Shown here: positions 1 through 7,531 of the stretch, piece by piece
Position numbering within the stretch: position 1 is the stretch's first letter
Layout: every line of letters begins with the position of its first letter
NCBI RefSeq assembly: GCF_014171575.1
Contig: NZ_CP050453.1
Location: 2,852,001 to 2,916,000 of the forward strand
Length of the DNA: 64,000 nucleotides
Source of the DNA: Microbacterium sp. Se63.02b
Lineage (GTDB): Bacteria > Actinomycetota > Actinomycetes > Actinomycetales > Microbacteriaceae
Direction: 5' to 3'
Program-made: the position numbers and the translations under genes
The notes under the pieces: model-generated
What the model was told of the DNA's origin: nothing
Seen by the model: the letters and a program-made list of their open reading frames with translations, nothing else
The model's database searches: none

Positions 1-260
1 GCCTCCGAGACCTCGACATGCACGGCCGGGATCGTGAGATTCACGACCACGTCGATCTCCGGGTCCTCGAGGACGACGTCAACGCCGCCGGAACGCGGGA
101 CGCCGTACTTCTCGGCCTGCGTCCTGGCACGCTCCTCGATCAGGTCGGCGACCGCGATGACGCGGACGTCGGGGAACGTGGTGAGGTTCGACAGATACTG
201 GTCGCTGATGTTGCCCGCGCCGATGATGCCGACGCCGACGGGACCCGCACCGATCGCCAT
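1..260 (-). CDS. Gfo/Idh/MocA family oxidoreductase, N-terminal part
   Basis: This is the N-terminal 86 residues of an NAD(P)-dependent sugar or inositol oxidoreductase; the rest lies beyond the window edge. The start is an ATG at 260-258. Residues 7-20 read as a Rossmann nucleotide-binding loop (VGVGIIGAGNIS), followed by the family's typical second strand (VRVIAVADL) and the segment DPEIDVVVNLTIPAVH, which places the bound dinucleotide. Its start codon overlaps the stop codon of the upstream isomerase gene, so the two are translated as a pair and probably act on the same sugar or sugar acid. The substrate cannot be told from this fragment. Confidence 0.85.
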   Translation of the reverse strand, partial: MAIGAGPVGVGIIGAGNISDQYLSNLTTFPDVRVIAVADLIEERARTQAEKYGVPRSGGVDVVLEDPEIDVVVNLTIPAVHVEVSE

Positions 261-1066
261 CAGCCGGCCACCTTCTCGTCGAGGTAGACGCGGCTGCGCT
301 CGATCGCGTCGAACAGGTCGCCCTCGTAGTGGTCGAACTCCACGATCGCGAGCTCCAGAGCCGGTGCCGCGGCGATCGCCTCGACCAGCGGGACGGATCC
401 TTCTCCCGCGGCCACTTGATCGGCGGGCGGGTACGCGCCGGCGAGCGCGGGGTCGAGAGTGCCGTCCTTGGCATGCACCGCGATCACACGACTGCCGAGG
501 CGCTCCAGCAGGGCGACGGGATCGACGCCGCCACGGGCCACCCAGTACAGGTCGACCTCGAGCACGACGCGCTCGTCGAGGAGGCCCGCGAGGACCTCGA
601 GGCCGGTCACACCGTCGAAGACGGCCTCCAGCTCATGCGCGTGATTGTGGTATCCCACCCGGACGCCCTGAGCTGCCCCGATCTCGGCTGCCGCGTTCAG
701 CAGTCGGGCGGTCTCCTCGATCTGCGCGACCGACTCCCACCGGGCCGGCGCGGTGTACGGGTCGATGACGGTTCCCATGCCGAGCACCTTCGCCGCCGCG
801 AAGACCTCCGCGGGCGAGGGCACCGGCACCGTGGTGCCGCTGCCGTCGGGGTTCACGAACGAGGTCGACGCCAGGAAGGCATGCCCGGACGGTGCGCGCA
901 GTCCCGCAGCCGACAACGCGGCGGCGAGAGGTTCGGCCCGGCGCACGAAGTCGTAGGGCTCGACGGCCGTGAACCCGCGGGCGGCCACCGCCGCAAGCGA
1001 TCCTTCGAGGTCGGACTCCAGCTCCTCCTTGATGGTGAACAGCTGCAGGGAGGTCTGAATCGTCAT
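260..1066 (-). CDS. sugar phosphate isomerase/epimerase (xylose isomerase-like TIM barrel)
   Basis: A protein of 268 residues of the AP endonuclease 2/xylose isomerase-like TIM-barrel family, which isomerises or epimerises sugars, inositols or keto sugars using a divalent metal. The start ATG at 1066 (MTIQTSLQLFTIKEEL) has an AAGGAG ribosome site nine bases upstream. Metal-binding type residues are visible in VGYHNHAHELE, VVLEVDLYWVARGG, VIAVHAKDG and LAIVEFDHYEGD. It forms an operon with the oxidoreductase at the window edge, with overlapping stop and start codons, and is divergent from a TetR regulator, the likely local controller. The exact substrate is unknown. Confidence 0.9.
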   Translation of the reverse strand: MTIQTSLQLFTIKEELESDLEGSLAAVAARGFTAVEPYDFVRRAEPLAAALSAAGLRAPSGHAFLASTSFVNPDGSGTTVPVPSPAEVFAAAKVLGMGTVIDPYTAPARWESVAQIEETARLLNAAAEIGAAQGVRVGYHNHAHELEAVFDGVTGLEVLAGLLDERVVLEVDLYWVARGGVDPVALLERLGSRVIAVHAKDGTLDPALAGAYPPADQVAAGEGSVPLVEAIAAAPALELAIVEFDHYEGDLFDAIERSRVYLDEKVAG

Positions 1067-1174
1067 CGGTCGTGCTCCTTCGGTCATCGGCGACGTGGCG
1101 GGAATCCTGTCCCGTGGAGGCACGCTACCACCAAATACCTCCACGCGGAAGTTTTTGTTCGCTAGACTCTCCCC

Positions 1175-1822
1175 ATGCCCGAAGAGACGCCAGAGCAGCT
1201 CGAGCATCCCCGCCAGCGGGGCGCCTACGCCAAGGGCATCGCACGGCGACAGGAGATCCTCGATCGCGCGATCGAGGTCTTCGCCGAGCGGGGTTCCGAT
1301 CGCACGAGTCTCCGTTCCATCGCGCGGGAGGTCGGGGTCACCCATGCCGCCCTCACCCACTACTTCGGCTCCCTCGAAGAGCTCCTCGTCGCGGTGTACG
1401 AAGAGAGCAACGCGCCAGGACGACAGCCGGAGGCCCCCTCCGAGGAGGTGACTCCCGTGGAGATGATGATCGAGTCGGCCCGCATCAACCGTTCCGTCCC
1501 CGGTCTCGTGCAGCTGTACTCCACGCTCGTCGCGTCCGCCCTCGAAGAGGGCCACCCGGCGGCTCGCACCTTCGCCACCGGTCGGTTCGCACGCCTTCGC
1601 GACCGGCTCGCCGACACCGTGCGGCAGCAGCAGGACGACGGTCGCATCCGGACCGATGTCGATCCGGACGCCGTCGCCGCGTTGGTGGTCGCCGCCTCCG
1701 ACGGCCTGCAGACCCAATGGCTGCTCGATGAGACGGCACCGCAGCACGAGGCGCTCGCGCTCCTCGACCGCCTGCTGCGCCCTGTGCCGGAGCATCCGGA
1801 GCACCGGGCCGAGCGCCCATGA
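1175..1822 (+). CDS. TetR/AcrR family transcriptional regulator
   Basis: A regulator of 215 residues. The N-terminal third is a TetR-type helix-turn-helix: RRQEILDRAIEVFAERG is helix 1 and RTSLRSIAREVGVTHAALTHYFGSLEELL is the recognition region. The C-terminal part is a variable ligand-binding domain. The gene is divergent from the sugar isomerase/oxidoreductase operon across a spacer of 108 bases, the usual arrangement for a repressor that controls its neighbour. The N-terminal 20 residues before the DNA-binding domain are acidic and proline-containing. The ligand is unknown. Confidence 0.92.
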   Translation: MPEETPEQLEHPRQRGAYAKGIARRQEILDRAIEVFAERGSDRTSLRSIAREVGVTHAALTHYFGSLEELLVAVYEESNAPGRQPEAPSEEVTPVEMMIESARINRSVPGLVQLYSTLVASALEEGHPAARTFATGRFARLRDRLADTVRQQQDDGRIRTDVDPDAVAALVVAASDGLQTQWLLDETAPQHEALALLDRLLRPVPEHPEHRAERP

Positions 1823-1839
1823 CCCCGAGCTAGGCTCGA

Positions 1840-2478
1840 ATGGTGACGTCCGTGCCGCAGTCCCCGTATGCCAGGGCGCTCGGCGCGCGCATCAGCGACC
1901 TGCACCCGCGGCTCCGCGCGTACTTCGAGGCGATCCCGGAGGGCGCCGTCGGCGTCGGTGAGGGCGTCTTCCAGCGGGTGGGCACGCCGCGCCGCTGGCT
2001 GTGGCCGCTGCTGCGCCTGCTCGAACGCCGCGGTGTGCTCGCCGCTCGGTGGGAGCGCGACGTGCCGTTCCGCGTCGAGAACCGCACAATCGCGTCGCGC
2101 GCCATCAGCGAGCGCACCTTCTACTTCGCGGGAGGGCCCTGGGTCATGCGCGATGCGGTCGCGCTCACACGTCACGGGCGCGTCGTGGACGAGCTCGGCG
2201 AGCCCGGTTTCCTCGCCGCCTGCTTCGACGTCGAGGTGCATGAGGGCGCGCTCCGTCTCACCAGCCGGGCGGTCGGCGTGCGTCTCGGACGACTCCGCCT
2301 GCGCATCCCGCCTGCGCTCGCACCGGTCGTCCGCCTGATCGAGCGCTTCGACGACACCGAAGAGCGGCAGCGCGTGGCCCTCACGGTCGATGCCCCTGTG
2401 CTCGGACGCCTGTACGAGTACCGCGGCGACTTCCGCTACCGCATCGAGCACACCGGAGGGAAGGAGCGGAGCACATGA
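1840..2478 (+). CDS. DUF4166 domain-containing protein
   Basis: A soluble protein of 212 residues of the DUF4166 family. Recognisable family features are the opening YARALGARISDLHPRLRAYF, the central FRVENRTI and FYFAGGPWVM, and the beta-rich end DAPVLGRLYEYRGDFRYRIE. No biochemical function is established that I know of. Its stop codon overlaps the start of the next gene (ATGA), so it is translationally coupled to a TIGR01777-type epimerase. Such pairs are common in actinobacteria, sometimes also with a DoxX-like protein, and suggest a shared membrane or lipid-related role; that role is inferred. Confidence 0.85.
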   Translation: MVTSVPQSPYARALGARISDLHPRLRAYFEAIPEGAVGVGEGVFQRVGTPRRWLWPLLRLLERRGVLAARWERDVPFRVENRTIASRAISERTFYFAGGPWVMRDAVALTRHGRVVDELGEPGFLAACFDVEVHEGALRLTSRAVGVRLGRLRLRIPPALAPVVRLIERFDDTEERQRVALTVDAPVLGRLYEYRGDFRYRIEHTGGKERST

Positions 2479-3443
2479 GCGCCGGCAGGGTCGTCATCGG
2501 CGGGGCCACCGGGTTCATGGGGCGCTTCCTGGTTCCCCGGTTCCGGGCGGAGGGCCGCGAGGTCGTCACGATCTCGCGCTCCGGCGCCGACGTCCGCTGG
2601 GGCGACCAGGTCGAGATCGACCGCGCGGTCGACGGAGCGGCACTGGTCATCGGACTCGCCGGCAAGAGCGTCAACTGCCGCTACACGCCCGAGAACCGGG
2701 CGGAGATCTTCCGATCACGCACCGACACCACCGCATCGCTGAGCACCGCGATCGCGCGCGCGAGCGCACCGCCCGCGCTGTGGGTGAACTCCTCGACGGC
2801 GACGATCTACCGACATGCCGAGGATCGCCCGATGACCGAGTCGACCGGCGAGATCGGCACGGGGTTCTCGGTCGAGGTCGCGAAGGCGTGGGAGAGGGCG
2901 CTGTTCGCCGACGACCTGCCCGCGACACGTCGCGTCGCACTCCGCACGGCGATCGTCCTCGGTCACGGTGGCGTGCTGGAGCCGCTGAAGACCCTGGCCA
3001 GACTCGGACTCGGCGGGCCGCAGTACGACGGGCGCTGGCCGGTGGGCGCAGCCCGTCGTCTGGCAGGTACCGCCCATCATTTCCGTGCACGTCACGGGCA
3101 TCAACGGTTCAGCTGGGTGCACATCGACGACGTCCCCCGCATCATCGACTTCCTCGAGCAGACGCCCGCTCTCGAGGGCCCTGTGAACGCCGCGTCGCCG
3201 CACCCCGTCGACAACGTCGAATTCATGGCGACGGTACGACGCGCCCTCGGGGTTCCGTTCGGTCCGCCGTTGCCGCGGTGGATGCTGGAGCTCGGCGCGA
3301 TCGGCATCCGCACCGAGACCGAACTGGTCCTGAAGAGCCGGTGGGTGCTGCCGGAGAAGCTTACCGCCGCCGGGTTCACCTTCCATCACCCGGAACTGGA
3401 AGGCGCGATCCGCGAGTCCTTCGATCGCCGCGACGCGGCCTAG
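2475..3443 (+). CDS. TIGR01777 family NAD-dependent epimerase/nucleotide-sugar epimerase-like protein
   Basis: A protein of 322 residues of the extended short-chain dehydrogenase superfamily, close to the SDR39U1/YfcH group. The N-terminal VVIGGATGFMGRFLV is the NAD(P) loop, LVIGLAGKSVNCRYT is the typical second motif of this group, and WVNSSTATIYRH corresponds to the catalytic strand. The C-terminal DUF1731-like end (TETELVLKSRWVLPEKL followed by GFTFHHPELEGAI) is characteristic. The start ATG at 2475 overlaps the DUF4166 gene. It ends in a four-base overlap with the convergent gene downstream. The substrate is not known. Confidence 0.9.
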   Translation: MSAGRVVIGGATGFMGRFLVPRFRAEGREVVTISRSGADVRWGDQVEIDRAVDGAALVIGLAGKSVNCRYTPENRAEIFRSRTDTTASLSTAIARASAPPALWVNSSTATIYRHAEDRPMTESTGEIGTGFSVEVAKAWERALFADDLPATRRVALRTAIVLGHGGVLEPLKTLARLGLGGPQYDGRWPVGAARRLAGTAHHFRARHGHQRFSWVHIDDVPRIIDFLEQTPALEGPVNAASPHPVDNVEFMATVRRALGVPFGPPLPRWMLELGAIGIRTETELVLKSRWVLPEKLTAAGFTFHHPELEGAIRESFDRRDAA

Positions 3444-3829
3444 GAGGCTGCGCCTGCAGGGCCCGTCGAGGCGTCGCCGTCGCGTCGGCGGCGTTCGATC
3501 TCCTCGCGCAGGCGCCACTCCTCGATCTCCCGGTCGAGGTCTGCGATCTGCTGCTCGGTCGTGCGCGTGTCGGTCGGCGGCGCAGGGCGCACGTCGGTCC
3601 GGGGCATCGGACGTTCGGCTCGACGCATCCGCGGGATCGGGACGCCGCTCTCTCCGTACTCCCGGCCGATCGCGAACCACAACAGGCTGCCGATCAGCGG
3701 GAGCAGGATCACGATGATGATCCACACCATCTTCGGCAGGTGCTTCACCAGCGCACTGTCGCGCGTGATGATGTCGATCAGCGCGCCGATCATCAGAGCG
3801 ATGACGAGGATCGAGAACAGGAACGGCAT
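3440..3829 (-). CDS. PLDc N-terminal domain membrane protein
   Basis: A small membrane protein of 129 residues. Two hydrophobic helices near residues 2-20 (FLFSILVIALMIGALIDI) and 33-52 (MVWIIIVILLPLIGSLLWF) enclose a short loop, which matches the phospholipase D N-terminal (PLDc_N) membrane anchor seen in actinobacterial proteins that lack the catalytic part. The C-terminal 70 residues are hydrophilic, with a charged stretch that looks like a coiled coil (QQIADLDREIEEWRLREEIE). It is convergent with the epimerase gene. No catalytic HKD motif is present, so a scaffold or regulatory role is more likely than an enzyme. Confidence 0.8.
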   Translation of the reverse strand: MPFLFSILVIALMIGALIDIITRDSALVKHLPKMVWIIIVILLPLIGSLLWFAIGREYGESGVPIPRMRRAERPMPRTDVRPAPPTDTRTTEQQIADLDREIEEWRLREEIERRRRDGDASTGPAGAAS

Positions 3830-3864
3830 GAGATCAGGGTAGACGACGCGGCGCGCGGCGTCGC

Positions 3865-4795
3865 CTACGGGAGAAGATGTCCGGCGGCGCGGAAGAGTTC
3901 ATACCATTCCGGACGCGTGAGTTCGATGTCTGCGCCGGCTGCCGCATCCTGCACCCGCTGCGGAGTGGTGGTCCCGAGCACCACCTGCATGCCGGCCGGG
4001 TGACGCGTGATCCAGGCGGTCGCGATCGCGATCGGCGTCACCGCGTAGGAGGCGGCGAGCCGGTCGATCACGGCGTTCAGCTCTGCATACTCGGGGTTGC
4101 CCAGGAAGACCCCGTGCGAGAAGCCGTCCTGGAACGGCGACCAGGCCTGGATCGTGATCCCGTTGATGCGGCAGTAATCCACCAGGCCGCCGCCGTCGCG
4201 GACCACGCTCTGCTCCTGAGCCGCCATGTTCGCCGCGACCGGCTGCGCGCAGGAGCGGCGCGTGGGTCATCGACAGCTGCAGCTGGTTGGCGACCAGAGG
4301 CTGTTCGACGGCGGTGCGGAGCAGATCGATCTGTCGAGGCGTGTGGTTGGAGACGCCGAACGCCCTCACCTTGCCCGCAGCTTCCAGGTCGTCGAAAGCC
4401 CTGGCGACCTCTTCGGGTTCGACGAGGATGTCGGGGCGGTGCAGCAGCAGTACGTCGAGACGGTCGGTGCGCAGCGCCGCGAGGGACCCGTCGACCTGAG
4501 CCACGATGTGGTCGTACGAGAAGTCGAACATCCCGTGCGCCGGAACGATGCCGCACTTGGTCTGCAGCACGATCTCGTCGCGTTCCGCGGTGCTCAGCCG
4601 GAGCGCATCGGCGAAGCGGGCCTCGCAGTGGTGCATGCTGCCGCCGTAGATGTCGGCGTGGTCGAAGAAGTCGATGCCGGCGTCGCGTGCGGCGGCATAC
4701 AGGGTCCGGATGTGCGCATCGTCCTTGTCGTCGATGCGCATCATGCCGGCGATGACGGCGGGGGCGGTGGCTGATCCGAACGGCACGGTCTTCAT
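3865..4795 (-). CDS. aldo/keto reductase (frameshifted near 4230)
   Basis: An NADPH-dependent reductase of the AKR TIM-barrel family, close to the YdhF/oxidoreductase subgroup, about 308 residues if the frame is restored. The start ATG is at 4795 (MKTVPFGSATAPAVIAGMMR). The catalytic tetrad is visible: the Asp and Tyr of FFDHADIYGG, the Lys of LQTKCG and the His of VLLLHRPD. The reading frame breaks once between the strand ending THAPLLR and the continuing part NMAAQEQSVVRDGGG, a single-base change near 4225-4250; the C-terminal part (TPIAIATAWITRHPAGMQVVLGT) is intact. Because everything else is conserved, this is probably an assembly indel rather than a dead gene. Confidence 0.88.
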
Positions 4796-4824
4796 GCCGA
4801 CCACGCTACCCCCGCGGGACCGAG

Positions 4825-5061
4825 TCAGCCGCCGTCCGGCATCGCGGCGGGGAGCAGCGCGGTCACCGGGAGGTCGAGGGCAGCGGCGATGCCCGCGAGG
4901 TCGACGAGCGTGAAATCCGCTCGACCGTCCAGCAGGTCGGCGAGCTGCCCGGGGGCGATGCCGGTCAGCTCTGACAGGCAGGGGAAGGACACACCGGCGT
5001 GGATCCGGGCCCCCTCCACCGTCGATGCCACCAAATGACGCAGTTCCGTCCCCATACGCAC
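4825..5061 (-). CDS. small helix-turn-helix protein, XRE-like
   Basis: A protein of 78 residues. The middle has the spacing of a Cro/C1-type helix-turn-helix: LSELTGIAPGQLADLLDGRADFTLVDLAGIAAALDL, where the second and third helices would be SELTGIA and GQLADLLDG. It ends in VTALLPAAMPDGG. It is divergent from a second XRE regulator, and both could read the same spacer, which holds a self-complementary ATTATAAT. Identification rests on pattern only; I do not recognise a named family. Confidence 0.65.
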   Translation of the reverse strand: MRMGTELRHLVASTVEGARIHAGVSFPCLSELTGIAPGQLADLLDGRADFTLVDLAGIAAALDLPVTALLPAAMPDGG

Positions 5062-5103
5062 ACATTACCGCCCCACATGGACACGCAACGAGGTCGAATG
5101 GAT

Positions 5104-5109
5104 TATAAT
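5104..5109 (+). promoter_or_regulatory. -10 hexamer TATAAT upstream of the XRE gene
   Basis: A perfect TATAAT lies about 40 bases before the XRE start codon, in an unusually AT-rich patch for this genome. It sits inside the palindrome ATTATAAT, so it could serve either of the two divergent regulator genes. No matching -35 element is clear, which would fit an activated or extended promoter. Confidence 0.4.
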
Positions 5110-5149
5110 GGCAGCATTCTGGAGTCGGGGCGCTGCTATCGTGATCCGG

Positions 5150-5524
5150 ATGAAGACACCTGCCGAGGAGTTCAACGATGCGGTCGGACGACAGCTGCGA
5201 GCCGAGATCGCCGCGTCCCGCAGCAGCATCGCAGCGATGGCGCGGACGATCGGGATCGCCCGCAGCGCGCTCGACAACTACGTCACCGGCAAGCGCGCGA
5301 TTCCCGTGCCGGTCGTGTACTCGGTATGCGCTGCCCTCGACGTCGAACCGCACGTGCTGTTCGCCCGCGCCGAGGAGCGGCTCAGTGCCGACGGCGTGAG
5401 CACCGCACGTGTCACTCCGATCCGACGCACCCCCGATGTCGCCGGCCCACGCGAAGATAACCGCGAGGTCGCCTTCGACTCCTCCGTCCGTCACGACGCC
5501 GACTCGGACGACCTCTACGACTGA
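5150..5524 (+). CDS. XRE family transcriptional regulator
   Basis: A DNA-binding protein of 124 residues. The segment SSIAAMARTIGIARSALDNYVTGKRAIPVPVVYSVCAALDVEP is a clear Cro/C1-type helix-turn-helix. The tail is hydrophilic and acidic, without a second domain. The ATG at 5150 is chosen because family similarity begins there (MKTPAEEFND); an earlier ATG at 5108 would add 14 residues. It is followed 45 bases later by an ImmA/IrrE-type peptidase gene. In integrative elements and prophages such pairs form a switch in which the peptidase cleaves the repressor. Confidence 0.85.
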   Translation: MKTPAEEFNDAVGRQLRAEIAASRSSIAAMARTIGIARSALDNYVTGKRAIPVPVVYSVCAALDVEPHVLFARAEERLSADGVSTARVTPIRRTPDVAGPREDNREVAFDSSVRHDADSDDLYD

Positions 5525-5569
5525 TCGAGAGTCCGCGGTGACCCGCGGAGACGACCGCGAGGAGGAGCC

Positions 5570-5965
5570 GTGCAGCACCTCCTGCGTCTTGCCGACGAAC
5601 AGCACGTCCGCGTGATCGAGCGCCCCGGCCGCACACGCGGCGGCTTCGACCCCGCGACGGCGACGATCCGACTGAGCCCCGGCATGAGTGTGCGCACGAC
5701 ACGAAGCGTCCTCGCTCATGAGCTCGGCCACGCACACCTCGGTCACGTGCCGACGCCGGTCGCGGCTGTCCGCTCTCACCAGGAGCGCCAAGCCGACGAG
5801 TGGGCCGCGCGCCAGCTCATCTCGGCGCGCGCCTACGCCGAGGCCGAAGAGCTCCGCGGCCCCCACCTGGCGAGTCTGGCCTTCGAGTTGGGTGTCACGA
5901 TAGAGCTGGTCACCGCCTATCAGCGGCTGTTGCGCCAGGGCGCGGTCACGATGGCGGTCGCCTAG
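5570..5965 (+). CDS. ImmA/IrrE family metallo-endopeptidase
   Basis: A small zinc peptidase of 131 residues. The zinc motif is HELGHAHLGH at residues 50-59, where the two His and the Glu of HExxH are present. It starts with GTG preceded by a strong GAGGAGGAG ribosome site. The C-terminal QADEWAARQLISARAYAEA is typical of the DUF955 family, in which a second acidic ligand follows the motif. It stands directly behind an XRE regulator with the same orientation; ImmA of ICEBs1 cleaves its repressor ImmR in such a pair. No integrase or other element genes are nearby, so a domesticated switch is possible. Confidence 0.9.
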   Translation: MQHLLRLADEQHVRVIERPGRTRGGFDPATATIRLSPGMSVRTTRSVLAHELGHAHLGHVPTPVAAVRSHQERQADEWAARQLISARAYAEAEELRGPHLASLAFELGVTIELVTAYQRLLRQGAVTMAVA

Positions 5966-6001
5966 TCCGCAGCGAAGAACGGGTCCCCACGCTGGTTGAA
6001 T

Positions 6002-6610
6002 ATGGTCATGGCCTTCCTCGTCGATCCCGTGCCCGTCACCCTCACCGGAGAGCTCGTCGAGCTCCGCCCCCTCGAACGCTCCCACGTCGACGGACTGATC
6101 GATGCCGTGCAGGAGGGCGATCTGTGGAAGACCGCGTGGTACACCTCGGTCCCCGCTCCTGACGGAGTGGCGGCCGAGGTCGATCGGCGCATCGCCCTGA
6201 TCGACAAGGGCGAGATGGTGCCCTTCACCGCGTTCGACGCGAGCGGGCGCGTCCTCGGCCTCACGTCGTTCTACGACCTCGTGGCGGATGTCCCCCGCCT
6301 GCACATCGGGTTCACCTGGAACCGGCCGTCCGCCCACGGCTCCGGCACGAACGCCGAGTCGAAGCTGCTCCTGCTGCGGCACGCGTTCGAGACTCTCGGC
6401 GTGTTCCGCGTCGGCCTCACGACGCAGTGGGTGAACTTCCAGTCGCGCACGGCGATCGAACGCCTCGGGGCCAAGCAGGACGGCGTCATGCGCGCCATGA
6501 GCCGCTACCGCAACGGCGCACTGCGCGACAGCGTCGAGTACTCGATCATCGAGCCGGAGTGGCCCGCGGTCAGAGCGAACCTCGAAGCACGGCTCGCCCG
6601 ACGACGGTGA
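6002..6610 (+). CDS. GNAT family N-acetyltransferase (RimJ/RimL-like)
   Basis: An acetyltransferase of about 202 residues. It opens with VTLTGELVELRPLERSHVDGL, the usual first strand of RimJ/RimL-type enzymes that acetylate protein N-termini or small amines with acetyl-CoA. The segment GFTWNRPSAHGSGTNAESKLLLLRHAFETLGVFRVGLTT covers the acetyl-CoA binding turn and helix, and NFQSRTAIERLGAKQDGVMR is the typical C-terminal strand-turn-helix. ATG codons at 6002 and 6008 are both possible starts. It stands alone between convergent and divergent genes, so the target is unknown. Confidence 0.9.
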   Translation: MVMAFLVDPVPVTLTGELVELRPLERSHVDGLIDAVQEGDLWKTAWYTSVPAPDGVAAEVDRRIALIDKGEMVPFTAFDASGRVLGLTSFYDLVADVPRLHIGFTWNRPSAHGSGTNAESKLLLLRHAFETLGVFRVGLTTQWVNFQSRTAIERLGAKQDGVMRAMSRYRNGALRDSVEYSIIEPEWPAVRANLEARLARRR

Positions 6611-6625
6611 CCCGTCCGCAGCGGA

Positions 6626-6829
6626 TCACTCGGTGGGGTTGCCCGACCAGTTCTTCGACCGGCGGGTGGCCGAACCGCGCTCACGCAGGATGAACGCCAG
6701 CGCGAGGGTCACCAGCAGGAGGCCGCCGCAGAAGGCGAAGGCGTTGTAGTCCGGCAGCTCGAATGAGGTGCCCATCAGCCAGAATCCTCCGAGGAAGAGG
6801 ATCATGAAGAAGAGGAAGCTGAGGATCAC
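6626..6829 (-). CDS. small two-helix membrane protein
   Basis: A hypothetical protein of 67 residues. It starts with GTG at 6829 behind an AGGAG ribosome site. Two hydrophobic helices (ILSFLFFMILFLGGFWLMG and FAFCGGLLLVTLALAFIL) span most of its length, and a short basic tail follows (RERGSATRRSK). No family is recognised. It is convergent with the acetyltransferase gene and divergent from a flavodoxin-like gene. Confidence 0.7.
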   Translation of the reverse strand: MILSFLFFMILFLGGFWLMGTSFELPDYNAFAFCGGLLLVTLALAFILRERGSATRRSKNWSGNPTE

Positions 6830-6919
6830 GGGATCTCCTGTCGTCGGTGCCGTCTACCAGGATAGCCCGGACGCGGAAACCCCCTGTGCCGCCGACTCCT
6901 CCTCTGCTGTGCTCGGACG

Positions 6920-7531
6920 ATGAAGACACCACTGACCGCGGTCGCCATCTCGTGCACGCTCAAGCCGTCACCCGCATCGTCCAGCTCCGACCTCCTCGCG
7001 ACCCAGTTGCTCGATGCCCTCTCCGGGCACGGCGTCACGGGAGAGCTGGTGCGCGCGGTGGACCTCACGGTGAGCCCCGGAGTCGACAAGGACATGGGCG
7101 GCGACGACCAGTGGCCGAGCGTCCGACGACGCGTCCTCGATGCGGACATCCTCGTGTTCGTCACGCCGACCTGGATGGGCCAGCATTCGAGCGTCGCTCA
7201 ACGGGTCCTCGAGCGGCTCGACGCAGAGCTGAGCGAGACCGACGCCCGAGGACGCCCGACGCTCTTCGACAAGGTCGCCGTCGCGGGGATCGTCGGGAAC
7301 GAGGACGGTGCGCATCACATCGCGGCGATCCTGTTCCAGTCGTTGAACGATGTCGGCTTCACCATCCCCGCCCAGGGCTCGGTGTACTGGAACGGCGAGG
7401 CGATGCACACGACCGACTACAAGGATCTCGACCAGACCCCCGAGAAGGTCGCGTCGGCGATGAGCACGGCCGCGAAGAACGCGGCCCACCTCGCGCGTGC
7501 GCTCAAAGCGCAGGAGTACCCGGTCGGGTAG
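6920..7531 (+). CDS. flavodoxin-like NADPH-dependent reductase
   Basis: A protein of 203 residues with the flavodoxin fold of the NADPH-dependent FMN reductase group. Visible features are the first strand and phosphate loop region (TAVAISCTLKPSPASSSS), DADILVFVTPTWMGQHSSVAQRVLERLDA, where the PTW(M)G turn contacts flavin, and the strand VAVAGIVGNEDGAHH. It would reduce flavin or a quinone-type acceptor in the cytosol. The last 29 bases overlap the convergent membrane protein gene tail to tail. No operon partner is visible. Confidence 0.85.
   Translation: MKTPLTAVAISCTLKPSPASSSSDLLATQLLDALSGHGVTGELVRAVDLTVSPGVDKDMGGDDQWPSVRRRVLDADILVFVTPTWMGQHSSVAQRVLERLDAELSETDARGRPTLFDKVAVAGIVGNEDGAHHIAAILFQSLNDVGFTIPAQGSVYWNGEAMHTTDYKDLDQTPEKVASAMSTAAKNAAHLARALKAQEYPVG

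Noticed and set aside
3899..6382. Open frame of 827 codons on the minus strand across the reductase, XRE and ImmA region
   Set aside because: It is the GC-skew shadow of genes on both strands; only its part at 3865-4795 corresponds to a real protein, the aldo/keto reductase.
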